Shown here: in pieces, positions 8,951-16,813 of the stretch
Layout: the number at the start of each line of letters is the position of its first letter
How positions within the stretch are numbered: position 1 is the stretch's first letter
Assembly: GCA_963805715.1 (NCBI GenBank)
Contig: CAWDVK010000012.1
Coordinates: 33,683-97,682 of the forward strand
From: CAWDVK01 sp963805715
GTDB lineage: Bacteria > Actinomycetota > Actinomycetes > Streptosporangiales > Streptosporangiaceae
Direction of reading: 5' to 3'
DNA: 64,000 nt
Position numbers and translations under genes: made by a program
Notes under the pieces: generated by a model
Told to the model about the DNA's origin: nothing
The model's database searches: none
Seen by the model: the letters and a program-made list of their open reading frames with translations, nothing else

Positions 8951-9130
8951 TGTGGACAGGCTGTGCAGACACGCCGCCTGGGCTGTGCGCGGCCTGGGGA
9001 CCGGACTGTGGACAGCGTGGATTATCTCCATCCGCAGGTAGCTCTGCCTGCGGCTATCGGCTCCACTGGGTGTGTGCAAGAAAAACTTGGCTACCCAGAG
9101 AGCGTGCACAATGGCTGCAAGTTATCCACA
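8951..9130. promoter_or_regulatory. Cluster of DnaA-box-like sites upstream of dnaB
   Basis: A perfect DnaA box TTATCCACA lies at 9122-9130. Two TGTGGACAG copies at 8951-8959 and 9007-9015 are the reverse complement of a box with one mismatch to TTGTCCACA. All lie between the dnaB start (8821) and the small gene at 9244, a 422-base intergenic region with no other gene. They could let DnaA control dnaB or titrate DnaA. Binding is not shown. Confidence 0.5.
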
Positions 9131-9243
9131 CCGGTGATTTGACGTCCAACGTCACAGGTAAGAGCCCCGGCCGGGTGTCCGGCAGGTCGGCCAGATGCCC
9201 GGTTCGGCTGACATGAGGGACCCGCATTCCCTACTGTTCGATT

Positions 9244-9429
9244 ATGTGTTCGACGGCTGAGGAGCGGCTCGCCGGCGTCCGCCGGGCTATCGATGAGCTC
9301 GCCGCGGCGGCGGCCTCAGGCAGCGACGCCGACAGCCAGCGCCTCGTGCAGCGGCTGGCGTGGCTGTGGGCGATGATGGCTGACCTCGACCCGGAGATGG
9401 CCAGGCGACTGGCCGGATACGACAGCTAG
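9244..9429 (+). CDS. Small helical protein of 61 residues, unknown function
   Basis: ATG start. The product is an amphipathic helical protein with alternating acidic and alanine/leucine residues (AEERLAGVRRAIDELAAAA, then RLVQRLAWLWAMMADLDPEMA). It has no cysteines and no membrane segment. Codon use has the high third-position GC of its neighbours. It stands alone between the dnaB upstream region and a strong hairpin at 9511-9542. I do not recognise a family. It could be a genuine small protein or a chance frame. Confidence 0.45.
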   Translation: MCSTAEERLAGVRRAIDELAAAAASGSDADSQRLVQRLAWLWAMMADLDPEMARRLAGYDS

Positions 9430-9510
9430 GGCCAGCCGCCCGGCTGCGCGGCGAGCCCGGGCAGATCCCTGGCAGATCCCGGGCAGAGCGCAGCGCTGGC
9501 AGAGTGCGAA

Positions 9511-9542
9511 AGACCGCCGCAGCGAAGGCGCTGCGGCGGTCT
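9511..9542. terminator. Perfect 14-bp hairpin between the small gene and rplI
   Basis: AGACCGCCGCAGCG pairs exactly with CGCTGCGGCGGTCT around the loop AAGG. There is no T tract, which is usual in GC-rich actinobacteria. Lying between two converging transcripts, it could end both the small gene at 9244 and the rpsF-rplI operon. Confidence 0.7.
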
Positions 9543-9637
9543 GACGGCTGGCTCAGGCCAGTTCAGCCCGGGAGGCCAGGCGCGGCCTGACGACGCCGGC
9601 CGGGGTGGTGGCCGGAAGCGCCCCGCCACCCGGCGGG

Positions 9638-10099
9638 TCAGGACGCGACGACCTCGACCTCGAGCGTGGCGCTGACCTCAGGGTGCAGCCTGACGGCGAC
9701 CTGATGCGAGCCCACTGTCTTGATCGGGTTCTTGACCTCGATCTTGCGCCGGTCGAGCTCCGGGCCGCCGGCCGCCTGGACCGCGGCGGCGATGTCGGCG
9801 GTGGAGACGGAGCCGAACAGCCTGCCGCCGCCGCCGGCCCGCATCTGCAGCCGGACGTTCAGCGAGGCAAGCCGGTTCGCGGCGTCTCGCGCGTCCTCGG
9901 TGCTCCGGATCTCGCGCGCTGACCTGGCCCGCTTGATGAGCTCGATCTGCTTCTCGGCGCCGCGGGTCCAGCGCATCGCCAGACCGCGCGGCACCAGGTA
10001 GTTACGGCCATATCCACCAGCCACCTCGACAACGTCGCCGGGGGCACCCAGGCCTGAGACCTCCTGGGTGAGGATGAGCTTCATGGGCGTACCGCTCAT
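9638..10099 (-). CDS. rplI: 50S ribosomal protein L9
   Basis: The protein has the L9 N-terminal domain (KLILTQEVSGLGAPGDVVEV, then GYGRNYLVPRGLA), a long connecting helix and the C-terminal RNA-binding domain (GRLFGSVSTADIAAAV). It binds 23S rRNA near the L1 stalk. L9 proteins usually start at MKLILT, which would be 10084. A GGGAGG Shine-Dalgarno lies ten bases before the ATG at 10099, giving five extra residues (MSGTP), and I prefer that start on this basis. It is the last gene of the rpsF-ssb-rpsR-rplI operon, and rpsR ends 22 bases upstream. Confidence 0.97.
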   Translation of the reverse strand: MSGTPMKLILTQEVSGLGAPGDVVEVAGGYGRNYLVPRGLAMRWTRGAEKQIELIKRARSAREIRSTEDARDAANRLASLNVRLQMRAGGGGRLFGSVSTADIAAAVQAAGGPELDRRKIEVKNPIKTVGSHQVAVRLHPEVSATLEVEVVAS

Positions 10100-10121
10100 C
10101 GGTCGTTAACCTCCCTCGGCC

Positions 10122-10358
10122 TCAGCGCGCCGTGCTCGTGTACGGCAGCAGCGCCATCTCGCGGGCGTTCTTGATCGCGGTCGCGACATCGCGCTGATGC
10201 TGCGTGCAGTTGCCGGAAACCCGCCGGGCCCGGATCTTGCCGCGGTCGGAGATGAACTTCCGCAGCAGCCCGGTGTCCTTGTAGTCCACCCGGGTGATCT
10301 TCTCCTGGCAGAACAGGCAAACCTTCTTCTTCGGCTTGCGAATCGGTGGCTTGGCCAT
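10122..10358 (-). CDS. rpsR: 30S ribosomal protein S18
   Basis: 78 residues with the S18 core (DYKDTGLLRKFISDRGKI and RARRVSGNC). It carries the cysteines CLFC and the later Cys of GNCTQHQ, so it is the zinc-binding (C+) form. It pairs with S6 on the 30S platform. Start ATG 10358 with AAGGAG about eight bases upstream. Between ssb and rplI in the same operon. If the genome carries a second, cysteine-free rpsR elsewhere, this copy would be expected to be the zinc-replete one. Confidence 0.97.
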   Translation of the reverse strand: MAKPPIRKPKKKVCLFCQEKITRVDYKDTGLLRKFISDRGKIRARRVSGNCTQHQRDVATAIKNAREMALLPYTSTAR

Positions 10359-10492
10359 CGTGGTGCTCCTTGGCAGAGCCCCGCCAGCGGCGGGGATGGT
10401 CGATATTCGTTGGTTCCTGTCATCTGGCTGGGCCCGGCACCGTCAGCGGCGCCAGTCCCTGGCCGTGGCGGGCACGAGTCGGGCTGGTGCGA

Positions 10493-11023
10493 TCAGAATG
10501 GCGGCTCGTCGGAGAATCCGCTGTCACCGCCGGGCTCAGCAGCCCACGGATCGTCGGCCGGGCGCCCGCCGCCCCCACCATACCCGCCCTGGCCGCCTGA
10601 GCCGGACGGGCCGGCCGGGCCGGCCGGGCCGCCGTACCCGCCGCCGCCGCCGGACCGGCTGGACTTGGTGACCTTGGCCGAGGCGTTGCGGAGAGAGGGG
10701 CCGACCTCGTCGACCTCGACCTCGTAGACGGTGCGCTTCTCGCCCTCGCGGGTCTCATAGGAGCGCTGCCGGAGCCGCCCGGAAACGATCACGCGCATGC
10801 CGCGCTGGAGGCTCTCCGCGACGTTCTCGGCGGCCTGCCGCCAGACATTGCAGGACAGGAACAGGCTGTCGCCGTCCTTCCACTCATTCGTGGCCCTGTC
10901 CATGAACCTCGGGGTCGAAGCCACGCGGAAGGTCGCCACCGCCTGGCCGGTCGAGGTATAGCGGAGCTCAGGATCGCCGACGAGGTTGCCGACAATGGTG
11001 ATCTGGGTGTCGCCTGCTGCCAT
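10493..11023 (-). CDS. ssb: Single-stranded DNA-binding protein
   Basis: 176 residues. Residues 1-110 form the OB fold (TQITIVGNLVGDPELRYT, FLSCNVWRQAAENVAESL, GRLRQRSYETREGEKR). Residues 125-165 are a glycine-rich flexible linker (GGGGGYGGPAGPAG). The tip DSGFSDEPPF is the acidic partner-binding tail. It coats single-stranded DNA at forks and recruits repair and replication proteins. Within the operon it lies between rpsF and rpsR, the conserved bacterial order. Confidence 0.97.
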   Translation of the reverse strand: MAAGDTQITIVGNLVGDPELRYTSTGQAVATFRVASTPRFMDRATNEWKDGDSLFLSCNVWRQAAENVAESLQRGMRVIVSGRLRQRSYETREGEKRTVYEVEVDEVGPSLRNASAKVTKSSRSGGGGGYGGPAGPAGPSGSGGQGGYGGGGGRPADDPWAAEPGGDSGFSDEPPF

Positions 11024-11100
11024 CGGGGTACTCCCGCTCGCTCGGGTGGGGTCGGGTCGAGCTCAGCCGGCCAGGAACAGCACTCAGTGCTGGTCCGGAC

Positions 11101-11391
11101 TTAGTGCTGGTCCGGCCGAAGGATCTTGGTCCGGAGGACCGCCTCGTTCAGGTTGAGCTGGCGGTCGAGCTCCTTCATGGTGTCGGGCTCGGCCATCAGG
11201 TCGATGACCGTGTAGATGCCCTCAGACTTCTTGTCGATCTCGTAGGCGAGCCGCCGGCGGCCCCAGACATCGACCTTGTCCACGCTGCCGCCCGCGTTCG
11301 TGACAACCGCCAGGAACTGGTCGAGCGACGGCTGGACGGTGCGCTCTTCAAGCGAGGGATCGAGAATGATCATCATCTCGTAGCGGCGCAT
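11101..11391 (-). CDS. rpsF: 30S ribosomal protein S6
   Basis: 96 residues starting MRRYEMMIILDPSLEE, with VWGRRRLAYEIDKKSEG in the middle, the standard S6 ferredoxin-like fold. It binds S18 and 16S rRNA. First gene of the rpsF-ssb-rpsR-rplI operon, with a GAGGAGG ribosome binding site upstream of ATG 11391. A small hairpin precedes it in the leader (11423-11441). Confidence 0.97.
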   Translation of the reverse strand: MRRYEMMIILDPSLEERTVQPSLDQFLAVVTNAGGSVDKVDVWGRRRLAYEIDKKSEGIYTVIDLMAEPDTMKELDRQLNLNEAVLRTKILRPDQH

Positions 11392-11422
11392 ACGCTTAAC
11401 CCGCCTCCTCTGGACTCACGCG

Positions 11423-11441
11423 GTCACGGTCTCTCCGTGAC
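11423..11441 (-). promoter_or_regulatory. Hairpin in the rpsF leader
   Basis: GTCACGG and CCGTGAC form a perfect 7-bp stem with a 5-base loop about 32 bases upstream of rpsF. Many bacteria regulate rpsF operons by S6:S18 binding to a leader structure with a CCG element. Whether this hairpin is that element cannot be decided by eye, because here the CCG is paired in the stem. Confidence 0.3.
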
Positions 11442-11671
11442 AGGAGGAACTGCGCGCCGTCCCTGGGACGGCCTTCTGCAGCCGGGCCAGCTTACCAGCC
11501 AGCACCGACAGCTGAAGCCCGCCGGTGACGGCATGCCGGGTCGCCGCGTGCCGGCGGATTCCCGGCGCGCGGCCGCCAGCTCGTGGTTCCCTTCCGGGGC
11601 TGATGGGAACAAACTGGGAAGTGAGGACATGACCCGGCAGCCAGCCAAGCTGGCAAGGGGGTGGCAGAGAT

Positions 11672-11983
11672 ATGCCCGGAGCCGTCAGGGCGCCTTCCCG
11701 CAGCCGTACGCTACGCCTGACGCTGAACAGCGATGGCAGGCGGCATCCGCTGCTGAACAGCCTGACCGCGTTCACCTTCTTCGGCGGCATCGCCGCATTC
11801 GTCTGCGGGCTGATCGTCAGCGCTCACTTCTTCGCCAGCGTCATCGGCATCGCGGCCTTCGGCGTCGGGCTATGGGCGCAGATGGCGTCAGCGACGCGGG
11901 AGGAGCGGATCTTCATCGTGACCGGGCTCGTCGCCGCCTTCGTCGGCATAGGCCTCGGCATCGCGCACGGGGGCTTCGGCTAG
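11672..11983 (+). CDS. Small membrane protein of 103 residues, unknown function
   Basis: ATG 11672 has a purine-rich GGGGGTGG stretch upstream. After a basic N-terminus there are about three hydrophobic segments: roughly residues 33-55 (FTFFGGIAAFVCGLIV), 57-75 and 82-100 (FIVTGLVAAFVGIGLGI), separated by a short ATREER loop. This is the topology of a small inner-membrane protein. It is divergent from rpsF, with a 280-base gap, and 50 bases upstream of endonuclease IV on the same strand. No family recognised. Confidence 0.6.
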   Translation: MPGAVRAPSRSRTLRLTLNSDGRRHPLLNSLTAFTFFGGIAAFVCGLIVSAHFFASVIGIAAFGVGLWAQMASATREERIFIVTGLVAAFVGIGLGIAHGGFG

Positions 11984-12033
11984 GCCGGGCCGCTGCGGGC
12001 CTAGCCAGCCAGCGCCGGCGCTAGGCTCGGAGG

Positions 12034-12819
12034 GTGATCAGGATCGGAGCCCACCTGCATGACGGCGATCCTCTCCGCGAGGCGCTCGCCGCCGAAGCGG
12101 ACCTGGTGCAGTTCTTCCTCGGCGATCCGCAGGGCTGGAAGGCGCCGGTCTTCCCCGGCGATCCCGCCGAGATCAGCGCTGCATTCGCCGAGGCGGGCGT
12201 GGATGCCTACGTGCACGCCCCGTACGTCATCAACGTCGCGTCACCGAACAACCGGATCAGGATCCCCAGCCGCAAGCTGCTGGAGCAGCAACTGAAGGCG
12301 GCCGCGGCCATCGGCGCCAAGGGACTCATCGTGCACGGCGGGCACGTGACCGCGGGCGCGGATCCCGAGCAGGGCTATGACAGCTGGCGCAAGGCGGTCG
12401 AGCGGATCGAGCGGCCGCTGCCGATGCTGATCGAGAACACGGCCGGCGGTGATGGCGCGATGGCGCGCGGCCTCGATGCCATCGCCCGGCTCTGGGACGT
12501 GGTCTCCGGCGCCGCGGGCAGCGGCGGTGAGATCGGCTTCTGCCTCGACACCTGCCATGCGCACGCATCCGGCGAGGACCTGGCCGGGATCACCGACCGG
12601 ATCATCGCGATCACCGGCCGGATCGACCTGGTGCACGGCAACAACTCGCGCGACGAGTTCGGCTCCGGCCGGGACCGGCACGCCGGGCTGGAATCGGGAA
12701 GGATTGACCCGGCGCTGATCGTCGAGGTCGTCCGGGCCGCGGGCGCGCCGGTCGTCTGCGAGACGCCCGATCCCGCTGCCGATGTCCGCTGGCTCAGGAA
12801 GCAGCTGGTGCAATCCTAA
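12034..12819 (+). CDS. nfo: Deoxyribonuclease IV (AP endonuclease, endonuclease IV family)
   Basis: 261 residues with a TIM-barrel AP endonuclease pattern. The zinc ligands are in place: His in VHAPYVIN, His in VHGGHV, Glu in LIENTAGG, Asp/His in CLDTCHAHASG, His in LVHGNNSRDEFG, Asp-x-His in GRDRHAG and Glu in VCETP. It cuts the backbone 5' of abasic sites in base excision repair. Starts at GTG 12034. Convergent with the penicillin-binding protein gene, with about 105 bases between stops. It belongs to the short actinobacterial version of the family. Confidence 0.94.
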   Translation: MIRIGAHLHDGDPLREALAAEADLVQFFLGDPQGWKAPVFPGDPAEISAAFAEAGVDAYVHAPYVINVASPNNRIRIPSRKLLEQQLKAAAAIGAKGLIVHGGHVTAGADPEQGYDSWRKAVERIERPLPMLIENTAGGDGAMARGLDAIARLWDVVSGAAGSGGEIGFCLDTCHAHASGEDLAGITDRIIAITGRIDLVHGNNSRDEFGSGRDRHAGLESGRIDPALIVEVVRAAGAPVVCETPDPAADVRWLRKQLVQS

Positions 12820-12925
12820 GTAACGCGGACTTGCGGCACTCGCGCACGCGAGCGTCCGGCTGCCGTTCCCGCAGCGCGCGGCGCGCTCGCGCCGCGCCGG
12901 CCGCCGCCATGCGATCGCGCCGCGG

Positions 12926-15900
12926 CTAGCCCGTCCTCGCCCGGGCGCGCGCTGCCTCCTCGGCGGCCGGCGTCAGCGCGGCAGCAGTCGCGGCCGCCCC
13001 GCCTGTTTGCGGCGGGCCCGGCAGGCACGGCTGGCCAGGTGACGGGGTGCAGGTGGGCGACGGGTTAGGCGGCCCGAATGTCGGCACGGTCGGCGTCGGC
13101 GCCGGGCTTGGCGAGCCACCGCCGGGTGAGCACGGGTTGCCGGGGAACGGGGTGCAGGACGGTGACGGCTGCGCGTACGTGTGCCTGACCACCGGTGCCG
13201 GCTGGACCTGAGTCCACTGGGCGTACCCGTTGTAGTTGGGCGTGGGCAGCTGCTCGACCGGCAGGCTGGCGAACTCCGTCGACATGAACGTGTGCCAGAT
13301 CGTGGCGGGCCAGGTACCGCCAAATCCGCCGCCCTGGCCGTTCAGGCTGGGCAGGATGTCCAGCGTGTCCGAGGAGACATTCTGCGGTCCGAATATCGCC
13401 ACTCCGAGCGCGTACTGCGGGATGGCGCCGATGAAGAACGCGGACTGCGCGGTGTTCGTCGTTCCGGTCTTGGCGATGATCGGCCGGTCCCATGCGGCGG
13501 CCGGATAGGCCGTGCCGCCGGGCTGGTCGTCGAAGCTGAGCGCGTAGTCGACATCGGCTGCCGCATTCGGGCGGCTGAAAACGTGGTTCTGGCTGATCTT
13601 CAGCGGAATCTGCTCCGCGCCCTCGCTGAGATGGGCGATGACGTGCGGCGTGTAGTACTCGCCGTTGTCCGCCAGGGTCGCGAACATCGTGGTCTGCTCC
13701 TCCACGGTGAGCGATCCCTGGCCGAGGGCCATGCCGGCCTCGTGCAGCATGCCGGGGTTGTTCTTCGTGGGCACGAGCCCTGTGGCCGGCAGGTTGACGC
13801 CGAAGCTCTGCGCCATGTTGAGCACGTTCTGGCCGCCGACCCGGTGCCACAGGTCCGTGTAGGCGCTGTTGATCGACGCGGCCGAGGCCGTCACCACGCC
13901 GACCGGGCCGAAGTCACCCTCGGTGTCGTTGTTGACCTTGTAATAGCCGTACTGCGAGGGCGGGCAGCTGCCGTTGACCGGCAGGATCGACGGGGTGGTG
14001 GGGTACTCGTCGGTCGGCACGCAGAGCGGGCCGTTCCCGTCGAGCTGGCTGGTCTGGACGTCCATGCCCTCGTTGACGGCGGTGGACAGCACGTACGGCT
14101 TGAACGAGGAGCCGACCTGCTCCCTGGCCTGCGTCGCCTCGTTCCACTGATGCTCGGCGCTGAACGACTTGCCCGGGTACATGGCCAGGATCGCGCCGGT
14201 GCCGGGCTGCTCCAGCACCGCGCCGACGTTGGCCCACGATGGCAGCGGCTGGCCGTCGGCGCGCATGAGCTCGAGGTTCTGGTCCACCGCGCGGTTCAGC
14301 GCGTTCATCATGGACTCGTTGAACGTGGTGACGATCCGCAGGCCCTTGGTGTAAACCTGCTGGTCGGTGAATCCGTAGGTGTTCTCCAGCTCGTTCAGCA
14401 CCGATTCCATGATGTACCCGCGATAGCCCGTCCAGCCGTTGTCCAGCAGGCCAGGAATGATCTTCGGGAACTTCTGCGCGCTGGCCTGCTTCTGGGTGAT
14501 GGCACCGTCGCGGACCATGTTGGTGAGCACGTACTGCCAGCGGCTCACCAGGGCCTGGTACGGCGCTCCGGCGTGCGGATCCGGGTCGAAGTAGCCCGGC
14601 TGGTTGATCATGGCCGCGATCATGGCGGACTGCGCGATGTTCAGCTGCGCCGCGGGCTCGTTGAAGTAGACCTGCGCGGCCGCTCCCACTCCGTACGCAT
14701 GATCGCCGAGGTAGACGGTGTTCAGGTACTGGGTCAGGATCCAGTCCTTCGACTTCTCGTGCGCCAGCTTGACTGCGACGAAGATCTCACGGATCTTGCG
14801 GCTGGCGGTCTGCTCGGTGCCGATGCCGGCGTAGTAATTCCGGACGAACTGCTGGGTGATGGTCGAGCCGCCCTGGAACTCGCCGCCGCTGACGTCCTCG
14901 TAGGCCGCCCGCACGATCCCGGTCGGCGAGATGCCGCCCTCGGTATAGAAGCGCCGGTCCTCAGCGGCGACCACGGCCTGCTTGAGGTCATCGGGGATCT
15001 GGGACGAGGTCAGGATCTGCCGGTTGGTTCCCTGGCTGAACGTGCCGACCAGGGTCTTGCCGTTACTGAAGTAGACGTTCGACGACTGCTCTTGCGCTGC
15101 CTCGGACACAGAGGACGGGATCGGCGTGGATGAGTATTCGTACGTCACGGCGGCCAGCACGAGCACAGCGAATGACGCCGCCGTGCCGAGCGCCACCATG
15201 ATGGCTTTCTTCCAGGTCCAGTGCCGCCACCAGCGGCCGTGCAGCAGCCAGTGGCGGAAGCCCTGGCCCCGATCGCTGCCGCGCCCGCCGCCCCGGCCGC
15301 CGCCGGAGCCGCCGCCCGGCCCGTGCGATCCGGGCCGCCGCGGGTCTGCTCCCGCCGACCGGCCGGGGCCCGGCCCGTACTCGCGCCGGTCCCGCTGCAG
15401 CGTCCCGCCGCTCGCCGCAGCATCTCCGTAGGAGTCGTAACTGGCCCTTCCCCGCTGGCCGCCGCCTCGGCCGGCCGGGCGCTGGGCTGGCTGACCGGCC
15501 GCGCGCGCCGCCGACCGCGGGCCAGCCGGGCCAGCCGGGCCCTGCAGGCCGAGCCGGTCCCGGAGCTGCTGGACCGCCGGGCCGCCGGAATCACTGCCGC
15601 GCCGGTCAGCTGACGAGCCAGTGCCGGCGCCGTCACGAAGTCCCGGCCACCGCGCGCCGCGGCCGCGGTCAGCGGCCGCATCCCAGCCATCGTCGGCGGC
15701 GCGGCGGCCGCGCCGCGGCTCAGCCGGGACGGCCGAGGCTGACCAGTCATCGGGTGGCCCGGCCGGCGCCCTCCGGGAGCGGGCCGCACCGCGTCCCGCC
15801 GCACGGCCGCGCGCCTCGCGGCTGCCTGCCTCGCGGCCGCCGCGCGCAGGGCCCTGCTCGCGCCCGCCAGGCTGGTCGTAGTCGGCCGGACGGCTGTGCT

Positions 15901-16021
15901 GCGGTGGCCGCAAGGAAGCAGGGTTGTCAGAAGGGTCACCCTGGGCCCGCCAGTCGCCGGTGCGGACACCGGCTCTGCCGGAATCAGGCCAGTACGGCCC
16001 GGACAGGTCTGGATTACTCAC
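12926..16021 (-). CDS. Class A penicillin-binding protein (bifunctional transglycosylase/transpeptidase)
   Basis: 1031 residues from GTG 16021, chosen because VSNPDLSGPYWP opens the low-complexity region and a GAGGA element lies four bases upstream. The frame further up reads through an inverted repeat. Layout: residues 1-265 disordered and rich in Gly/Arg/Pro; a membrane anchor near 272-295; GT51 transglycosylase with EDRRFYTEGGISPTGI and GGSTITQQFVRNYY; transpeptidase with the catalytic SxxK in GSSFKPY near 637, SIN and KTGTT near 848; and a Pro/Ser-rich tail. It polymerises and crosslinks peptidoglycan on the outer face of the membrane. The same neighbours (DUF5318, PadR, ino1) flank ponA1 in mycobacteria. 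The long basic cytoplasmic tail is larger than usual and may be a regulatory site. Confidence 0.95.
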   Translation of the reverse strand: MSNPDLSGPYWPDSGRAGVRTGDWRAQGDPSDNPASLRPPQHSRPADYDQPGGREQGPARGGREAGSREARGRAAGRGAARSRRAPAGPPDDWSASAVPAEPRRGRRAADDGWDAAADRGRGARWPGLRDGAGTGSSADRRGSDSGGPAVQQLRDRLGLQGPAGPAGPRSAARAAGQPAQRPAGRGGGQRGRASYDSYGDAAASGGTLQRDRREYGPGPGRSAGADPRRPGSHGPGGGSGGGRGGGRGSDRGQGFRHWLLHGRWWRHWTWKKAIMVALGTAASFAVLVLAAVTYEYSSTPIPSSVSEAAQEQSSNVYFSNGKTLVGTFSQGTNRQILTSSQIPDDLKQAVVAAEDRRFYTEGGISPTGIVRAAYEDVSGGEFQGGSTITQQFVRNYYAGIGTEQTASRKIREIFVAVKLAHEKSKDWILTQYLNTVYLGDHAYGVGAAAQVYFNEPAAQLNIAQSAMIAAMINQPGYFDPDPHAGAPYQALVSRWQYVLTNMVRDGAITQKQASAQKFPKIIPGLLDNGWTGYRGYIMESVLNELENTYGFTDQQVYTKGLRIVTTFNESMMNALNRAVDQNLELMRADGQPLPSWANVGAVLEQPGTGAILAMYPGKSFSAEHQWNEATQAREQVGSSFKPYVLSTAVNEGMDVQTSQLDGNGPLCVPTDEYPTTPSILPVNGSCPPSQYGYYKVNNDTEGDFGPVGVVTASAASINSAYTDLWHRVGGQNVLNMAQSFGVNLPATGLVPTKNNPGMLHEAGMALGQGSLTVEEQTTMFATLADNGEYYTPHVIAHLSEGAEQIPLKISQNHVFSRPNAAADVDYALSFDDQPGGTAYPAAAWDRPIIAKTGTTNTAQSAFFIGAIPQYALGVAIFGPQNVSSDTLDILPSLNGQGGGFGGTWPATIWHTFMSTEFASLPVEQLPTPNYNGYAQWTQVQPAPVVRHTYAQPSPSCTPFPGNPCSPGGGSPSPAPTPTVPTFGPPNPSPTCTPSPGQPCLPGPPQTGGAAATAAALTPAAEEAARARARTG

Positions 16022-16063
16022 GCGTCCTCGCTGGTCGGGGTCAGGCGGTCGCAAGCGAGCAGC

Positions 16064-16098
16064 GGTACCGCCGGAATCCCACGGTACCCGGCGGTACC
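16064..16098. promoter_or_regulatory. Inverted repeat with three GGTAC cores upstream of the PBP gene
   Basis: GGTACCGCCGG (16064-16074) and CCGGCGGTACC (16088-16098) are perfect 11-base arms 13 bases apart, with another GGTACC in the spacer. The element lies 43-77 bases upstream of the chosen PBP start, between the PBP and DUF5318 genes. It resembles a dimeric operator or a leader hairpin. The binding protein is unknown. Confidence 0.45.
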
Positions 16099-16180
16099 AA
16101 ACCGTCCCGGCACATATCGTGAGTCTCTCCCGCAACGCCGTCACTACCACGGCAACTCGGGCAACGAAGCTGCTGGGTCG

Positions 16181-16579
16181 CTACTCGCCTGCGCGGGCTC
16201 GCCGACTTCGCCGGGTAGTCGGCTCGCCCGTGCCAAGGACATACGACGACGCGAGATGGTTCCAGGCACAACTCTGGCAGACCTCGACCACGTAGACCTG
16301 GAACTCAGCGTATTCCGCTGCCATTTCAGCCAGTTCTGGTCCGCGCTTCACGCGGCCCTCGTACCGGCCGAGCTGGTCGCCGTAGACGTAGGTGACGTGG
16401 GTGAGGTTCGCCTTCCTGCAGATCGGGCAGGCGGTCTCGGTCGGCTCGCCGTGAAACTTCGCCGCGCGGAGCAGGTACGGGTGCGCATCGCAAACGTCCG
16501 TCACGGTGGTGCGGCCGGAGAAGACCGACGCGAGCGTCGCCCGCCGCGCCAGGCCGTAGTCCACCACCGATCGCCTCAT
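16181..16579 (-). CDS. DUF5318 family zinc-ribbon-like protein
   Basis: 132 residues. Two CxxC pairs, CPICRK near residue 51 and CQSCAWN near 101, form a likely zinc ribbon. The DYGLARRATL N-terminus and GDQLGRYEGRVKRG are family features. The family is actinobacterial and sits next to a class A PBP, as here (160 bases upstream on the same strand). Molecular function is unknown. It is divergent from the PadR gene, and the 234-base gap between them carries the PadR-type palindrome. Confidence 0.85.
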   Translation of the reverse strand: MRRSVVDYGLARRATLASVFSGRTTVTDVCDAHPYLLRAAKFHGEPTETACPICRKANLTHVTYVYGDQLGRYEGRVKRGPELAEMAAEYAEFQVYVVEVCQSCAWNHLASSYVLGTGEPTTRRSRRARAGE

Positions 16580-16686
16580 GCCCGACAGGTTACGACGGAT
16601 CTGCGCTCAGGCCGATACCTGCCTCCCGATCAGGCCGCCCGGCCGCGGCGACGACCGGGCGGCCGGCGGTGCGGCGAGCGCCCGAC

Positions 16687-16741
16687 TTGCGCCCTCGCGG
16701 CCGAGCGCATATCTTTGCGATGTATCGGCTCGATACATCGC
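16687..16741 (+). promoter_or_regulatory. Promoter with overlapping PadR-type palindromic operator
   Basis: A -35-like TTGCGC (16687-16692) and a -10-like TATCTT (16710-16715) are 17 bases apart. Immediately downstream lies a perfect palindrome: GCGATGTATCG, spacer GCT, CGATACATCGC (16717-16741). This covers the expected transcription start. The ATGTATCG/CGATACAT half-site resembles PadR-family operators. The PadR gene begins 73 bases downstream, so negative autoregulation is likely. Confidence 0.7.
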
Positions 16742-16813
16742 CCCGAGCGACCTGGGTACCAGGCGCCTCGCGGCGCGGATGCTGACATCGTGCACGCCGG
16801 GAGGTGCGAGGCA

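Noticed and set aside
11423..11441. Certain S6:S18 regulatory leader
   Set aside because: The hairpin is real, but its CCG is inside the stem, unlike the known motif; listed only as a weak regulatory candidate.
13181..15133. Long open frame on the plus strand opposite the PBP gene
   Set aside because: It is a high-GC antisense frame. The opposite strand has full PBP motifs. The same applies to long antisense frames at 25119-27095, 37818-39830, 46798-48741 and 49789-51624.
15896..16813. Upstream extension of the PadR frame to 509 residues
   Set aside because: The extension is antisense to DUF5318 and the PBP leader and includes the operator; GTG 16814 has a good ribosome site and starts the PadR domain.
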